This document shows positions 26,147 through 38,090 of a stretch of DNA of 64,000 nucleotides, piece after piece. Source of the stretch: Phycicoccus sp. Soil802 (GTDB lineage Bacteria; Actinomycetota; Actinomycetes; Actinomycetales; Dermatophilaceae); contig NZ_LMSS01000003.1 in assembly GCF_001429605.1 (NCBI RefSeq), positions 186,001 to 250,000 of the forward strand, read 5' to 3'. Every line of letters starts with the position of its first letter. The stretch's first letter is position 1. The translations under genes and the position numbers were made by a program. A model generated the notes under the pieces. It had not been told where the DNA came from. It searched no databases and was given only the letters and a program-made list of their open reading frames with translations.

Positions 26147-26335
26147 ATGGTTACTCGCACCACTGAGGTCGAGAAGTTGCTCACCCCCGCGGAGGTGGCA
26201 TCCCTGTTCCGGGTCGATCCCAAGACGGTGACGCGTTGGGCGAAGGCAGGGAAGCTCAACTCCATCCGCACCCTCGGCGGCCACCGCCGCTACCGCGAAG
26301 TCGAGGTTCGCGCACTGCTCTCAGACGTCCTCTGA
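26147..26335 (+). CDS. bldC: BldC-like developmental regulator (MerR-type helix-turn-helix)
   Basis: This 62-residue protein is a single winged helix-turn-helix domain: LLTPAEVASLFRVDPKTVTRWAKAGKLNSIRTLGGHRRYREVEVRALL. It matches BldC, a MerR-like DNA-binding protein that controls development in Streptomyces by cooperative binding to direct repeats. AGGAG seven bases before the ATG at 26147 decides the start. The 239-base gap upstream contains an imperfect inverted repeat (CCCAACGGG near 26047, CCCGGTTGG near 26072) that may be an operator. Confidence 0.93.
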   Translation: MVTRTTEVEKLLTPAEVASLFRVDPKTVTRWAKAGKLNSIRTLGGHRRYREVEVRALLSDVL

Positions 26336-26420
26336 CCGAGGGGGCGCGTCGGGAGCAGGGCCCGGCGCGCAGCCTCGTCCAGTGAGCTCACCTCGAGTGA
26401 GCGACGGTACGGTCGGTCCC

Positions 26421-27551
26421 ATGGATTCGAGGGCCGACTCGTCGCGCCGTCCAGGCCCTCTCGCAGGGGTCCGGGTCGTCGAGGTCGGCGGCATCGGTCC
26501 GGGGCCGTTCGCGGCGATGATGCTGTCCGACCTGGGTGCCGATGTCGTGCGTGTCGACCGGCCCGAGGAGGACCTGACACCGACCCATGCCGTGCTGCTC
26601 AGGGGCCGGCAGTCGGTCGTGGCCGACCTCAAGTCCCCCGACGGCCTGGCCGTCGTGCTCGGGCTGGTCGACCGCGCGGACATCCTCATCGAGGGCTTCC
26701 GCCCCGGGGTGGCCGAGCGCCTCGGCTTCGGCCCCTCCGTCGCGCTCGAGCGCAACCCCGGGCTGGTCTACGGCCGGATGACCGGGTGGGGCCAGGACGG
26801 CCCGTATGCCGCGCTGGCCGGCCACGACCTCACCTACCTTGCCGTCGCGGGGGTGCTCGACGCCTTCGCCGGCGCCGACGGGCGCCCCGTCCCCCCGCTC
26901 AACCTGCTCGGCGACTTCGGCGGCGGCGGCATGCTGCTCGCGCTCGGGGTCGTCTCCGCGCTGTGGCACGCCCGCGAGTCGGGGCAGGGTCAGGTCGTCG
27001 ACGCGGCGATCGTCGACGGGGTGGCCGCGATGACCGCGATGCACCAGTCGATGCTGGGGTCGGGGCTGTGGTCGGCAGCGCGCGGCGCCAACCTGTTCGA
27101 CGGGGGCGCTCCGTTCTACCGCTGCTACCGCACCGCCGACGACCGCTGGCTCGCGGTCGGGGCGATCGAGCCGGTCTTCTACGACCGGTTCCTGGGTGGA
27201 CTGGGCGTGGACCCTGCCGAGGTCGGCGCGGCCCAGCTCGACGCCGAGCAGTGGCCCCGGGTGGCGGCGCTGTTCGCCGACCGCGTCGCGGCGAAGCCGC
27301 TCGCCGAGTGGGTGGCCGTCTTCGCGGACCTCGATGCGTGCGTGGCACCCGTGCTCACGGTGGTGGAGGCCCGCAGCGACCCGCACCTGTCCGCGAGGGG
27401 TGTGTATGCCGCCGTCCCCGGCTCCCCGGACCTGGTCCAACCCGCCCCCGCCCCCCGGTTCTCGGCCACTCCCACCACTGCAGGCACACCCGCCCCAGAA
27501 CCAGGGGCTCATACCGACGTCGTAGGGCGCGAGCTGGGCTCGACACGTTAG
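26421..27551 (+). CDS. CaiB/BaiF family CoA-transferase, alpha-methylacyl-CoA racemase-like
   Basis: This 376-residue class III CoA-transferase family protein looks like alpha-methylacyl-CoA racemase: GVRVVEVGGIGPGPFAAMMLSDLGADVVRVDRP at the N-terminus, GHDLTYLAVAG with a histidine near residue 134 and LNLLGDFGGGGM with an aspartate near residue 164, the positions of the racemase acid/base pair. It would interconvert branched acyl-CoA epimers in lipid breakdown. The ATG is seven bases after TACGGT without a Shine-Dalgarno sequence, so the transcript is probably leaderless. Confidence 0.9.
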   Translation: MDSRADSSRRPGPLAGVRVVEVGGIGPGPFAAMMLSDLGADVVRVDRPEEDLTPTHAVLLRGRQSVVADLKSPDGLAVVLGLVDRADILIEGFRPGVAERLGFGPSVALERNPGLVYGRMTGWGQDGPYAALAGHDLTYLAVAGVLDAFAGADGRPVPPLNLLGDFGGGGMLLALGVVSALWHARESGQGQVVDAAIVDGVAAMTAMHQSMLGSGLWSAARGANLFDGGAPFYRCYRTADDRWLAVGAIEPVFYDRFLGGLGVDPAEVGAAQLDAEQWPRVAALFADRVAAKPLAEWVAVFADLDACVAPVLTVVEARSDPHLSARGVYAAVPGSPDLVQPAPAPRFSATPTTAGTPAPEPGAHTDVVGRELGSTR

Positions 27552-27672
27552 GGGGAGGCACTGTCCGCCGAACGGAGGAGACAATGGTCAAGGGATGGCA
27601 AAAAAATGGTTTCGGGGGTCGATTTCGCGCTTCTATCAGGGGGTAGCCCTCACAACCCCCATTGGAGCCATC

Positions 27673-28062
27673 GTGATCAACAGCCTCGGCACTTTCCTCC
27701 AGGAGCAGCTCCGCGTCCTCGGATGGAGCCGCGCGACGCTCGCCACGCGGACGGGCCTGGACGAGTGGACGCTCGAGGGAATCCTCGACTCCCCGGTCCT
27801 CCCGGAGTGGCCGCAGCCTGACGACATGCTGGCTCTGTCCCGGGCCCTGTGCGTCTCCGTGCGCGAGATCGCCCTGCGCGCCGCCGAGGGCTCCGGCCTC
27901 TCGGTCATGGGTGGCATCGACCACAACGAGGCCCTGATGCTGGCCACCAACGACGAGCTGATGCGCGAGGTGCGACGCCGTCTGGCGCTCGGCGCCCGCA
28001 CCGGCCAGTACCTCACCAGCGCCGGCCAGCAGGTGAATGCGGACACCCCGCAGTCGGCTTGA
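27673..28062 (+). CDS. Helix-turn-helix (XRE-like) protein
   Basis: This protein of about 129 residues has an XRE-type DNA-binding region (FLQEQLRVLGWSRATLATRTGLDEWTLEGIL), then a segment around DDMLALSRALCVSVREIALRAAEG. It is probably a transcriptional regulator; the target is unknown. I chose the GTG at 27673 because TTGGAG lies five bases upstream. An in-frame ATG at 27595 would add 26 residues from a less GC-rich stretch and cannot be excluded. A strong terminator follows at 28165. Confidence 0.7.
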   Translation: MINSLGTFLQEQLRVLGWSRATLATRTGLDEWTLEGILDSPVLPEWPQPDDMLALSRALCVSVREIALRAAEGSGLSVMGGIDHNEALMLATNDELMREVRRRLALGARTGQYLTSAGQQVNADTPQSA

Positions 28063-28164
28063 GAAACGTCGGGTCGCCAACCCCCAAGGTGATCCGTCGA
28101 TGCAGGACCCAGACCCGCCCATGAGCCAGACGGGAACCTGGCAGCACGAGTAAGTCCCTTTCAA

Positions 28165-28203
28165 CGAAGCCGCCGGTCACTCCCCCTGTGACCGGCGGCT
28201 TCG
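28165..28203. terminator. Bidirectional stem-loop terminator
   Basis: CGAAGCCGCCGGTCAC (28165-28180) pairs perfectly with 28188-28203 around a seven-base loop. It lies between the HTH gene and the convergent histidine kinase. Confidence 0.85.
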
Positions 28204-28222
28204 TCCTGTCGGTAGCAAACCC

Positions 28223-31582
<3,360 letters not shown>

Positions 31583-31627
31583 CGCGCCAGCGCGGCCGTC
31601 CCGTGTGTGGGGCCGTGGGCACACAGA

Positions 31628-31665
31628 GAAGCCGCAGTGCCAGCGGAGCGCTGACCTGCGGCTTC
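31628..31665 (-). terminator. Stem-loop downstream of tRNA-Phe
   Basis: GAAGCCGCAG (31628-31637) pairs with CTGCGGCTTC (31656-31665), with an inner CAGCG/CGCTG stem. It begins three bases past the tRNA 3' end on the reverse strand and probably ends tRNA transcription before the histidine kinase gene. Confidence 0.7.
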
Positions 31666-31667
31666 GG

Positions 31668-31744
31668 TGGTGGCCAGGGGCGGGGTCGAACCGCCGACCT
31701 TCCGATTTTCAGTCGGACGCTCGTACCAACTGAGCTACCTGGCC
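31668..31744 (-). tRNA. tRNA-Phe (GAA), CCA encoded
   Basis: The reverse strand folds as a tRNA with acceptor GGCCAGG/CCTGGCC, anticodon loop CTGAAAA (anticodon GAA) and T-arm GGTTCGACC. The 3' CCA is encoded at 31670-31668. It is separated by 7.3 kb from tRNA-Asp and tRNA-Glu on the same strand. Confidence 0.97.
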
Positions 31745-31822
31745 GTGTCGCACGTCCGTGGCGGCGGACATGCGATCGCGGCGGCCTCGTGCCGAAGCCC
31801 GGGTGACCGTCGCGACTGCAGG

Positions 31823-31828
31823 ATCATA
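31823..31828 (-). promoter_or_regulatory. Possible -10 box of tRNA-Phe
   Basis: TATGAT on the reverse strand lies 79 bases before the tRNA 5' end, in an otherwise GC-rich spacer. No clear -35 box could be assigned. Confidence 0.4.
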
Positions 31829-31902
31829 GCCGATCGCCCGGGCTAACTCACACCCGGGTGCATTAGCGGAATACCCGCGCGTGCAACGAAGTTGCGCAGG
31901 GC

Positions 31903-32829
31903 ATGAAGGCAATCACCTACGCCGAGTACGGCGACCCCGACACCCTCCAGCTCACCGATGTGCCCGACCCCAAGGTCGGTCCGGGTGAGGTGCTGATCCG
32001 CGTCCGCAGCGCGAGCGTCAACCCCGTGGACTGGAAGGTGGCCAAGGGTTACCTCGACGGACTCCTGGTCGTGAGCTTCCCCGCGATCCCCGGCTGGGAC
32101 GTCGCCGGAGTCGTCGAGGCGGTCGGTCTCGACACCCCCGAGTGGTCCGTCGGTGACGAGGTGATCGCCTACGCCCGCAAGGACTGGGTGCAGGGCGGCA
32201 CGTTCGCCGAGCTCGTCACCGCACCGGTGCGCACCGTCGCCCGCAAGCCGAAGTCACTCGACTGGCACCAGGCCGCCGGGCTCCCGCTCGCCGGCCTCAC
32301 GGCATACCAGCTGCTGGCGCGGTTGGGGCTCAAGGAAGGCGAGACCGTGCTGGTCCACGCCGCCGCAGGCGGGGTCGGCCTGTTCGCGGTCCAGATCGCC
32401 CGCGCGCTCGGTGCGCGCGTCATCGGCACCGCCTCCGAGGGCAACCACGAGTTCCTGCGTGGCCTCGGTGTCGAGCCGGTGTCGTATGCCGATGGGCTGG
32501 CCGGGCGGGTCCGTGAGCTGGCGCCCGACGGCGTGGACGTCGTGGCCGACTTCGTCGGCGGCGTGCTGGAGACCACCCAGGCGGTCCTCAAGGACGGTGG
32601 CCGACACGGGTCGATCGCCGACGGGACCGTGGCCGAGGCCGGCGGTATCTCCGCGTGGGTGCGGCCGAACGCCGAGGACCTGACCGCGCTGGGCGACCTC
32701 GCCGACGACGGCAAATTGACGGTGCCCGTGACCGAGGTGTTCCAGCTGGCCGATGTGCCGAAGGCCTTCGAGCTGAGCCAGACCGGTCACGTGCGCGGCA
32801 AGATCGCCATCGAGGTCAGCACCGCCTGA
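31903..32829 (+). CDS. NADP-dependent quinone oxidoreductase-like MDR protein
   Basis: This 308-residue medium-chain dehydrogenase/reductase lacks zinc ligands and resembles NADPH:quinone oxidoreductases: MKAITYAEYGDPDTLQLTDVP, SVNPVDWKVAKGYL, IPGWDVAGVVEAVG and the nucleotide motif VLVHAAAGGVGLFAVQIA. It likely reduces quinones or enals in the cytosol. A strong terminator follows. It lies inside the DNA that separates tRNA-Phe from tRNA-Asp, upstream of the sulfonate operon, but has its own transcription unit. Confidence 0.9.
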   Translation: MKAITYAEYGDPDTLQLTDVPDPKVGPGEVLIRVRSASVNPVDWKVAKGYLDGLLVVSFPAIPGWDVAGVVEAVGLDTPEWSVGDEVIAYARKDWVQGGTFAELVTAPVRTVARKPKSLDWHQAAGLPLAGLTAYQLLARLGLKEGETVLVHAAAGGVGLFAVQIARALGARVIGTASEGNHEFLRGLGVEPVSYADGLAGRVRELAPDGVDVVADFVGGVLETTQAVLKDGGRHGSIADGTVAEAGGISAWVRPNAEDLTALGDLADDGKLTVPVTEVFQLADVPKAFELSQTGHVRGKIAIEVSTA

Positions 32830-32847
32830 GCTCCGCCCAGACGTCGA

Positions 32848-32889
32848 AAAGGGCGTCCACGCATGCGATTTCGTGCGTGGACGCCCTTT
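32848..32889 (+). terminator. Stem-loop terminator
   Basis: AAAGGGCGTCCACGCA (32848-32863) pairs perfectly with 32874-32889 around a ten-base loop. It isolates the oxidoreductase gene from the riboswitch-controlled operon. Confidence 0.85.
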
Positions 32890-32959
32890 GTCGTCCCAGT
32901 ATGCGAGAGCAATATCCTACTTATTTGATAGGTAATACCTAAGGGGCTACCTTCATCTC

Positions 32960-33080
32960 AGGTCACGAGTTCCAGCGCACAGCCCCGGCTTGCTGGACGG
33001 CAACCCTCCCACTCGCGGCGGGGTGCTCCGGGTGAGGACCTGGCGACAGTCGCACGGCTGTCGCAAGCGCGCGGCTCTCG
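32960..33080 (+). ncRNA. SAM-IV riboswitch
   Basis: The sequence follows the SAM-IV aptamer of actinobacteria: GGTCACGAG, CCAGCG, AGCCCCGGCTTGCTGG, CGGCAACCCTCC, GCGGCGGGGTGC, CCGGGTGAGGACCTGG, then a GCGACAG/CTGTCGC hairpin (33043-33064) and CAAGCGCG. CAGGTC near 32959 pairs with GACCTG near 33038 to close the main stem. It should sense S-adenosylmethionine and lower expression of the downstream sulfonate operon when sulfur is plentiful. The mechanism (terminator or translation) is not evident. Confidence 0.92.
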
Positions 33081-33103
33081 GGCCTCCACGAGGACGGAAA
33101 CCC

Positions 33104-33208
33104 ATGAAGGACAACGGATCCAGGCAGCGAGCCGATCGCTCCTGCCACCGTGTCCTACGCAGGCACGTCGACCTGCTCAGGGTCTCCAGCGCGCTCTGTC
33201 GCCACTGA
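33104..33208 (+). CDS. Leader peptide of the sulfonate operon
   Basis: This 34-residue reading frame lies between the SAM-IV riboswitch and the first structural gene, with GAGGAC eight bases before the ATG. It ends RRHVDLLRVSSALCRH, matching the RHVDL-x-R-x-SS-x-C signature of actinobacterial putative leader peptides that precede sulfur-assimilation genes. The cysteine near the end suggests attenuation by cysteine supply. A weak CGTCGT/ACGACG hairpin follows at about 33231-33252. Family membership is recognised by eye; the mechanism is inferred. Confidence 0.75.
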   Translation: MKDNGSRQRADRSCHRVLRRHVDLLRVSSALCRH

Positions 33209-33340
33209 CGCGTCTCCTCGACTCTCTGCGCCCGTCGTTGCATCCAGACGACGGTCTCTGACGAATCCTGCTCTCCCGCAACGGTTTTGCGCATTCCGCC
33301 GCAGGACCGGTGATGACCCCTGCCCGAAAGGACCTGTCCC

Positions 33341-33916
33341 ATGGCTGTCATAGCCACCATCTCCAGCAGTCCCAACCGAACGTCCAAGACCGACGCCGTC
33401 CTCACCGACATCGCCCGCCAGCTGCAGCGAGCGGGCCACGTCGTCGTCCCGGTCGTCCTGCGCGACCTCCCCGCCGAGCCGCTCGTGCGCGGCAACGCCC
33501 ACGACCCCGACATCGCCCGGGCCGTCGCGGCCCTCGAGGCGGCCGACGCGGTCGTGGTCTCGACCCCGGTCTACAAGGCGGCCTACGGCGGTCTCCTCAA
33601 GACCTTCCTCGACCTCCTCCCGCAGTTCGCCCTGCGCGGCAAGGTGGTCCTGCCCGTGGCGACCGGTGGCACCCCGGCTCATGTGCTCGTCGTCGACTAC
33701 GCCCTGCGCCCGGTGCTGGCCAGCCTCGCTCCGAGCAGCATCACCCCCGGCTGGTTCGTCCTCGCGGACCACATCACCCTGGCGGAGGGCGGAGAGGTGC
33801 TGATCGACGAGGTGGCCCACCGTCCGCTTCGCGAGGTGACCGCCGTCTTCCTCGACACGGTGGCCGGCCGTTCGCTCGTCGCCGCAGGTGCCGAGCCGCG
33901 TGAGGCGGTGGCCTGA
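33341..33916 (+). CDS. ssuE: NADPH-dependent FMN reductase (SsuE-like)
   Basis: This 191-residue flavodoxin-fold reductase supplies reduced FMN to a monooxygenase. It begins MAVIATISSSPNRTSKTDAV and shows ADAVVVSTPVYKAAYGGLLKTFLDLLPQ, the SsuE/NADPH-FMN reductase fingerprint. AAAGGACC precedes the ATG. Its stop overlaps the ssuA start by one base (TGATG). Together with the FMN-dependent LLM monooxygenase at 36717 it forms a two-component desulfonation system. Confidence 0.9.
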   Translation: MAVIATISSSPNRTSKTDAVLTDIARQLQRAGHVVVPVVLRDLPAEPLVRGNAHDPDIARAVAALEAADAVVVSTPVYKAAYGGLLKTFLDLLPQFALRGKVVLPVATGGTPAHVLVVDYALRPVLASLAPSSITPGWFVLADHITLAEGGEVLIDEVAHRPLREVTAVFLDTVAGRSLVAAGAEPREAVA

Positions 33917-34962
33917 TGCGCACCACATATCGTTCCTCCCTCCCGCACCGCCCGCTCGTGGCGTTGGCGTCCGGAGTCCTGCCGCTCACCCTCGTGGGGG
34001 CCTGCGCGCTGCCCTCGAGCGAGGCGAGCACCGAGAGCAAGGGCCCGGTGACCGTGCGATACCAGGGCTCGGCCAACGCGGTCGGGCTGCAGGAGCTGGC
34101 GGCCGACCTCGGCTACTTCCCGACCATCAGGCTCAAGTGGGTCGGCAACACCACCAGCGGTCCCCAGGACATCCAGTCGGCAGCGACCGGCCAGACCGAC
34201 GTCGGCGGTGCCTTCTCCGGCGCGGTCGTCAAGCTCATCAAGGCTGGCGCGCCGGTCAAGGCCGTCGTGAACTACTACGGCGAGGACGCCAAGTCCTTCA
34301 ACGGCTTCTACGTCAAGGAGGACAGCCCGATCCGCACCCCCCGGGACCTGATCGGCAAGAAGATCGCGGTCAACACCCTCGGCGCGCATGCCGAGGCAGT
34401 GATCGACACCTACCTGAAGAAGAACGGGCTGACGCCACAGGAGATCGACCACGTCCAGCTCGTGCCGCTGCCGCCCAACGACACCGAGCTCGCCGTCCGG
34501 CGGGGGCAGGTCGACGTGGGCACGCTCTCCGGGGTCCTCCAGGACCACGCCATCGCCACGGGCGGGCTGCGCTCGCTCTTCAGCGACTACGCCCTCTTCG
34601 GCGCCTTCAACGGCGGCCAGTACGTGCTGCGTGACGACTTCATCGCGAAGCACCCTGCCGCCGCCAAGGAGTTCGTCACCGGGGTCGCGAAGGCGATCGA
34701 GTGGGAGCGCAGCACGCCTCGCGCGGAGGTCATCGCCCGGTTCACGAGCATCATCGAGAAGCGTGGCCGCAACGAGAAGACCGACAACCTCAAGTACTGG
34801 AAGAGCGTCGGGATCCCCAGCAAGGGCGGCGTGATCAGCGACGAGGACTTCACCCGCTGGGAGCCGTGGCTGGTCGACAGCGGCATCCTCACCGCGGGTG
34901 AGCTGCAGCCGAGCAAGCTCTACACCAACGAGTTCAACGAGCTCGCCCAGGACGCATCATGA
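33916..34962 (+). CDS. ssuA: Sulfonate/aromatic sulfur ABC transporter substrate-binding lipoprotein
   Basis: This 348-residue SsuA/TauA-like binding protein has an N-terminal signal peptide with lipobox LVGAC (Cys30). The mature part reads VTVRYQGSANAVGLQELAADLGYF, LKWVGNTTSGPQDIQSAATGQTDVGGAFSGAVVKL and RTPRDLIGKKIAVNTLGAHAEAVID, typical of aliphatic-sulfonate binding proteins. It captures organosulfur compounds at the cell surface for SsuB/SsuC. It overlaps ssuE by one base and ssuB by four. The ligand could be a sulfonate, a sulfate ester or a sulfone. Confidence 0.9.
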   Translation: MRTTYRSSLPHRPLVALASGVLPLTLVGACALPSSEASTESKGPVTVRYQGSANAVGLQELAADLGYFPTIRLKWVGNTTSGPQDIQSAATGQTDVGGAFSGAVVKLIKAGAPVKAVVNYYGEDAKSFNGFYVKEDSPIRTPRDLIGKKIAVNTLGAHAEAVIDTYLKKNGLTPQEIDHVQLVPLPPNDTELAVRRGQVDVGTLSGVLQDHAIATGGLRSLFSDYALFGAFNGGQYVLRDDFIAKHPAAAKEFVTGVAKAIEWERSTPRAEVIARFTSIIEKRGRNEKTDNLKYWKSVGIPSKGGVISDEDFTRWEPWLVDSGILTAGELQPSKLYTNEFNELAQDAS

Positions 34963-35804
34963 GCGCGCACATCGAGCTCAGGGGGGTGAGCAAGGAGTTC
35001 GCGCTGCGGCCCACCCGTGACCAACCGCAGGCGCGCACCCTCGTGGCCCTCGAGGACGTCTCGCTGGAGGTGCCGCGCGGTGAGTTCCTGACCCTGGTCG
35101 GCCCGAGCGGCTCCGGGAAGACCACTCTCCTGGACCTCCTCGGAGGGCTCAGCCGGCCGTCCCGGGGAAGCGTCCTCGTCGACGGCGAGGAGGTGACCGG
35201 TCCCGGGCTCGACCGCGGGATCGTCTTCCAGCAGTACGCGCTCTTCCCCTGGCGCACGACCCTGGCCAATGTCACCTTCGGTCTCGAGCAGCAGGGGCTC
35301 GGCCGCCGCGAGCGAGTCGAGCGAGCCCGCGAGAACCTCGCGTTGGTCGGCCTCGAAGGCTTCGAGGACCGCTACCCGCACGAGCTCTCCGGGGGCATGA
35401 AGCAACGGGTGGCGATCGCCCGAAGCCTCGCCTACCAGCCCGGGATCCTGCTCATGGATGAGCCGTTCGCAGCCCTGGACGCCCAGACCCGCGAGCAGCT
35501 GCAGGACGAGCTCCTGCGGATCTGGCGGGCCACGGGCACCACGGTCGTCTTCATCACGCACGGCATCGAGGAAGCGGTCTACCTCGGGCAGCGGGTCGCA
35601 GTGCTGAGCTCGCGCCCCGGACGCCTGAAGGCCTTGGTCGACATCGACCTCGGGGACCGTGCGGCGACCACCGACCTGCGCTCCGACCCCCGGTTCGTCC
35701 ACTACCGGCACGAGGTCTGGGAGCTCCTGCACGACGAGGTGCGGCGCGCGCAGGACGCCGGCCACCTCAAGATCCAGCCAGACGGCACGGAGAGGGCAGC
35801 CTGA
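34959..35804 (+). CDS. ssuB: Sulfonate ABC transporter ATP-binding protein
   Basis: This 281-residue ABC ATPase of the nitrate/sulfonate/taurine class has Walker A GPSGSGKTTLL, Q-loop in VFQQYALFPWRT, signature ELSGGMKQRVAIARSL and Walker B ILLMDEPFAALD. It powers uptake through SsuC. The ATG overlaps the ssuA stop (ATGA) and the stop overlaps ssuC by one base (TGATG), so the transporter genes are coupled. Confidence 0.93.
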   Translation: MSAHIELRGVSKEFALRPTRDQPQARTLVALEDVSLEVPRGEFLTLVGPSGSGKTTLLDLLGGLSRPSRGSVLVDGEEVTGPGLDRGIVFQQYALFPWRTTLANVTFGLEQQGLGRRERVERARENLALVGLEGFEDRYPHELSGGMKQRVAIARSLAYQPGILLMDEPFAALDAQTREQLQDELLRIWRATGTTVVFITHGIEEAVYLGQRVAVLSSRPGRLKALVDIDLGDRAATTDLRSDPRFVHYRHEVWELLHDEVRRAQDAGHLKIQPDGTERAA

Positions 35805-36667
35805 TGAGCACAGCGATCCTGGAAGCAGAAGCCCCGCCGGCGGTGACGGTCACGCCGACCGCTCCCGCGCGGCATACCAGGGGGCATGGCCTGACGCGCA
35901 GCGTCGGCAGGCTCGTGCGCCGCTCGGCGGCCGTGGTCCTGTTCCTGCTGTTGTGGGAGTACGGCACCCAGTACCTGCTCGACCCGGCCCGCAAGGTCTT
36001 CCTGCCGCCACTGCACGAGGTCCTGCGGGCCTGGTGGGGGCTGGCTGAGAGCGGGCAGCTCCAGCAACACGTGGCGGCCAGCCTGACCCGGTCGGCGGTG
36101 GGGTTCAGCCTCGCCGTGGTGGCGGGGATCGCCCTCGGGCTGGTGGTCGCCTGGTACGACGGCCTGCGGGAGTTCCTCACCCCGCTGCTCGAGGCGTTCC
36201 GCAACACCGCGGCGCTCGCCCTCCTGCCTGTCTTCGTGCTGCTCCTCGGCATCGGCGAGACCAGCAAGATCTCGATCGTCGCCTACGCCAGCTTCTTCCC
36301 GGTCCTGCTCAACACGATCGCCGGCGTGCGGACCGTCGACCCGCTCCTGGTGAGGGCAGCTCGGTCGCTCGGACTGGGCAGCCTCGCATTGTTCCAGAAG
36401 GTCGTGCTGCCGTCGGCGGTGCCGACGATCTTCACCGGCGTGCGGATGGCTGGCACGTCGTCGATCCTCGTGCTCATCGCGGCCGAGATGGTCGGGGCGA
36501 AGGCGGGGCTCGGCTACCTCATCGTCAACGCCCAGAGCAGCTTCCAGATCCCGGACATGTATGCCGGCATCCTCACCGTCTCGGTGTTCGGCCTCCTCGT
36601 GAACACGGTCCTGGTGCGGCTGGAGCGGCACTTCTCCCGGTGGCGCGTCGCGGCCGCGGCTCGCTGA
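35804..36667 (+). CDS. ssuC: Sulfonate ABC transporter permease
   Basis: This 287-residue permease has about six helices and the inner-membrane-component loop VRAARSLGLGSLALFQKVVLPSAVPTIFTGVRMAG. A cytosolic N-terminal tail of about 40 residues precedes the first helix (SAAVVLFLLLWEYG). It forms the membrane channel for the SsuA ligand. It overlaps ssuB by one base. Confidence 0.92.
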   Translation: MSTAILEAEAPPAVTVTPTAPARHTRGHGLTRSVGRLVRRSAAVVLFLLLWEYGTQYLLDPARKVFLPPLHEVLRAWWGLAESGQLQQHVAASLTRSAVGFSLAVVAGIALGLVVAWYDGLREFLTPLLEAFRNTAALALLPVFVLLLGIGETSKISIVAYASFFPVLLNTIAGVRTVDPLLVRAARSLGLGSLALFQKVVLPSAVPTIFTGVRMAGTSSILVLIAAEMVGAKAGLGYLIVNAQSSFQIPDMYAGILTVSVFGLLVNTVLVRLERHFSRWRVAAAAR

Positions 36668-36716
36668 GCCCCGGCCGCCACCCCCACTCGAAACTCCTCG
36701 AAAGGTAACCAGATCC

Positions 36717-38090
36717 ATGTCTCCGACACCTGGGGCACGACCCCGCCGAGAGCTCCACCTCAACGCCTTCCTGATGTCCACCGGACACCACGAGGCGGCC
36801 TGGCGTCACCCTGACGTCGAGCCGGCCCGCGCGTTGACCCTCCAGCACTACGTCGACATCGCCCGGACCGCCGAGCGGGGCCGGCTCGACTCGGTGTTCT
36901 TCGCCGACAGCGTGGCCCTGCACGGCAAGGTGCGACACAACACGCACAGCGCCTTCGAGCCACTCACCCTGCTGGCCGCGCTCGCCGCGTCGACCAGCCA
37001 CGTGGGCCTGATCGCCACCGCGTCGACGACCTACAACCACCCCTACACGCTGGCCCGCGCGTTCGCCTCGCTCGACCACCTCAGCGGCGGTCGAGCCGGG
37101 TGGAACATCGTGACCAGCGCCGGGCAGGACGAGGCCCGCAACTTCGGTCTCACCGACCGGCCCGACCACGCAGCGAGGTATGCGCGGGCCACCGAGTTCG
37201 TGCAGCTCGCGCAGGCGCTCTGGGACTCGTTCGACGACGAGGCGGTGATCGCGGACCAGGCCTCGGGGGTCTATGCCGACACCGACCTGATCACACCGGT
37301 CGACCACCGGGGCGAGCACTACGAGGTGCGCGGGCCGCTCAACATCCGCCGTCCGGTCCAGGGCTATCCGCTGCTCGTGCAGGCCGGGTCGAGTGAGTCG
37401 GGCAAGGAGTACGCCGCCCGCTTCGCCGAGGCGGTGTTCACCGCCCAGCAGACGCTCGGGGAGGCGCAGGACTTCTACGCCGACCTCAAGGGACGCCTCG
37501 CCGCGCACGGACGACGGCCCGAGGACCTGCTGATCCTCCCCGGGATCAGCCCGGTGATCGGCCGCACCGAGGACGAGGCGAAGGCCAAGGAGGCCGAGCT
37601 CAACGCCCTGATCAACCCGGCCTACGGGCTGGCGCAGCTGTCGGCCATGCTCGACCACGAGCTGACCGACGCAGATCTCGACGGGCCGTTGCCCCCGGTC
37701 GCCGCCGGCACCGAGGGCAACCAGAGCCGCAAGCAGCTGGTCCTCGACCTCTCCGCCCGCGAGGGCCTCACGGTGCGCCAGCTGATCGAGCGGCTGGCGG
37801 GTGGACGCGGGCACCGGGTGTTCGCGGGCACCGCCACCCAGGTGGCCGACCAGATCCAGGAGTGGTTCGAGCAGGGCGCCGCCGACGGCTTCAACGTGAT
37901 GCCCCCGACCCTGCCCGGCGGGCTCGACGACTTCGTCGACCTCGTGGTGCCCGAGCTGCAGCGGCGCGGGTTGTTCCGCACCGAGTACACGGGCCAGACC
38001 CTGCGCGACCACTACGGGCTGGCCCGCCCGGCCAACCCCAACACCCAGCACCACCCCTCGCACGCCGACACGAAGGAGAACGCCGCATGA
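36717..38090 (+). CDS. NtaA/SnaA/DszA-family FMN-dependent monooxygenase
   Basis: This 457-residue luciferase-like monooxygenase belongs to the NtaA/SnaA/SoxA(DszA) group, larger than SsuD. It reads LHLNAFLMSTGHHEAAWRHPD, DSVFFADSVALHG, EPLTLLAALAASTSHVGLIATASTTYNHPYTLARAFASLDHLSGGRAGWNIVTS and PLLVQAGSSESGKEYAARFAEAVF. It should use FMNH2 from the SsuE-like reductase to cleave C-S or C-N bonds in imported compounds. GAAAGG precedes the ATG. Its stop overlaps the next gene by four bases. The substrate is unknown. Confidence 0.88.
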   Translation: MSPTPGARPRRELHLNAFLMSTGHHEAAWRHPDVEPARALTLQHYVDIARTAERGRLDSVFFADSVALHGKVRHNTHSAFEPLTLLAALAASTSHVGLIATASTTYNHPYTLARAFASLDHLSGGRAGWNIVTSAGQDEARNFGLTDRPDHAARYARATEFVQLAQALWDSFDDEAVIADQASGVYADTDLITPVDHRGEHYEVRGPLNIRRPVQGYPLLVQAGSSESGKEYAARFAEAVFTAQQTLGEAQDFYADLKGRLAAHGRRPEDLLILPGISPVIGRTEDEAKAKEAELNALINPAYGLAQLSAMLDHELTDADLDGPLPPVAAGTEGNQSRKQLVLDLSAREGLTVRQLIERLAGGRGHRVFAGTATQVADQIQEWFEQGAADGFNVMPPTLPGGLDDFVDLVVPELQRRGLFRTEYTGQTLRDHYGLARPANPNTQHHPSHADTKENAA

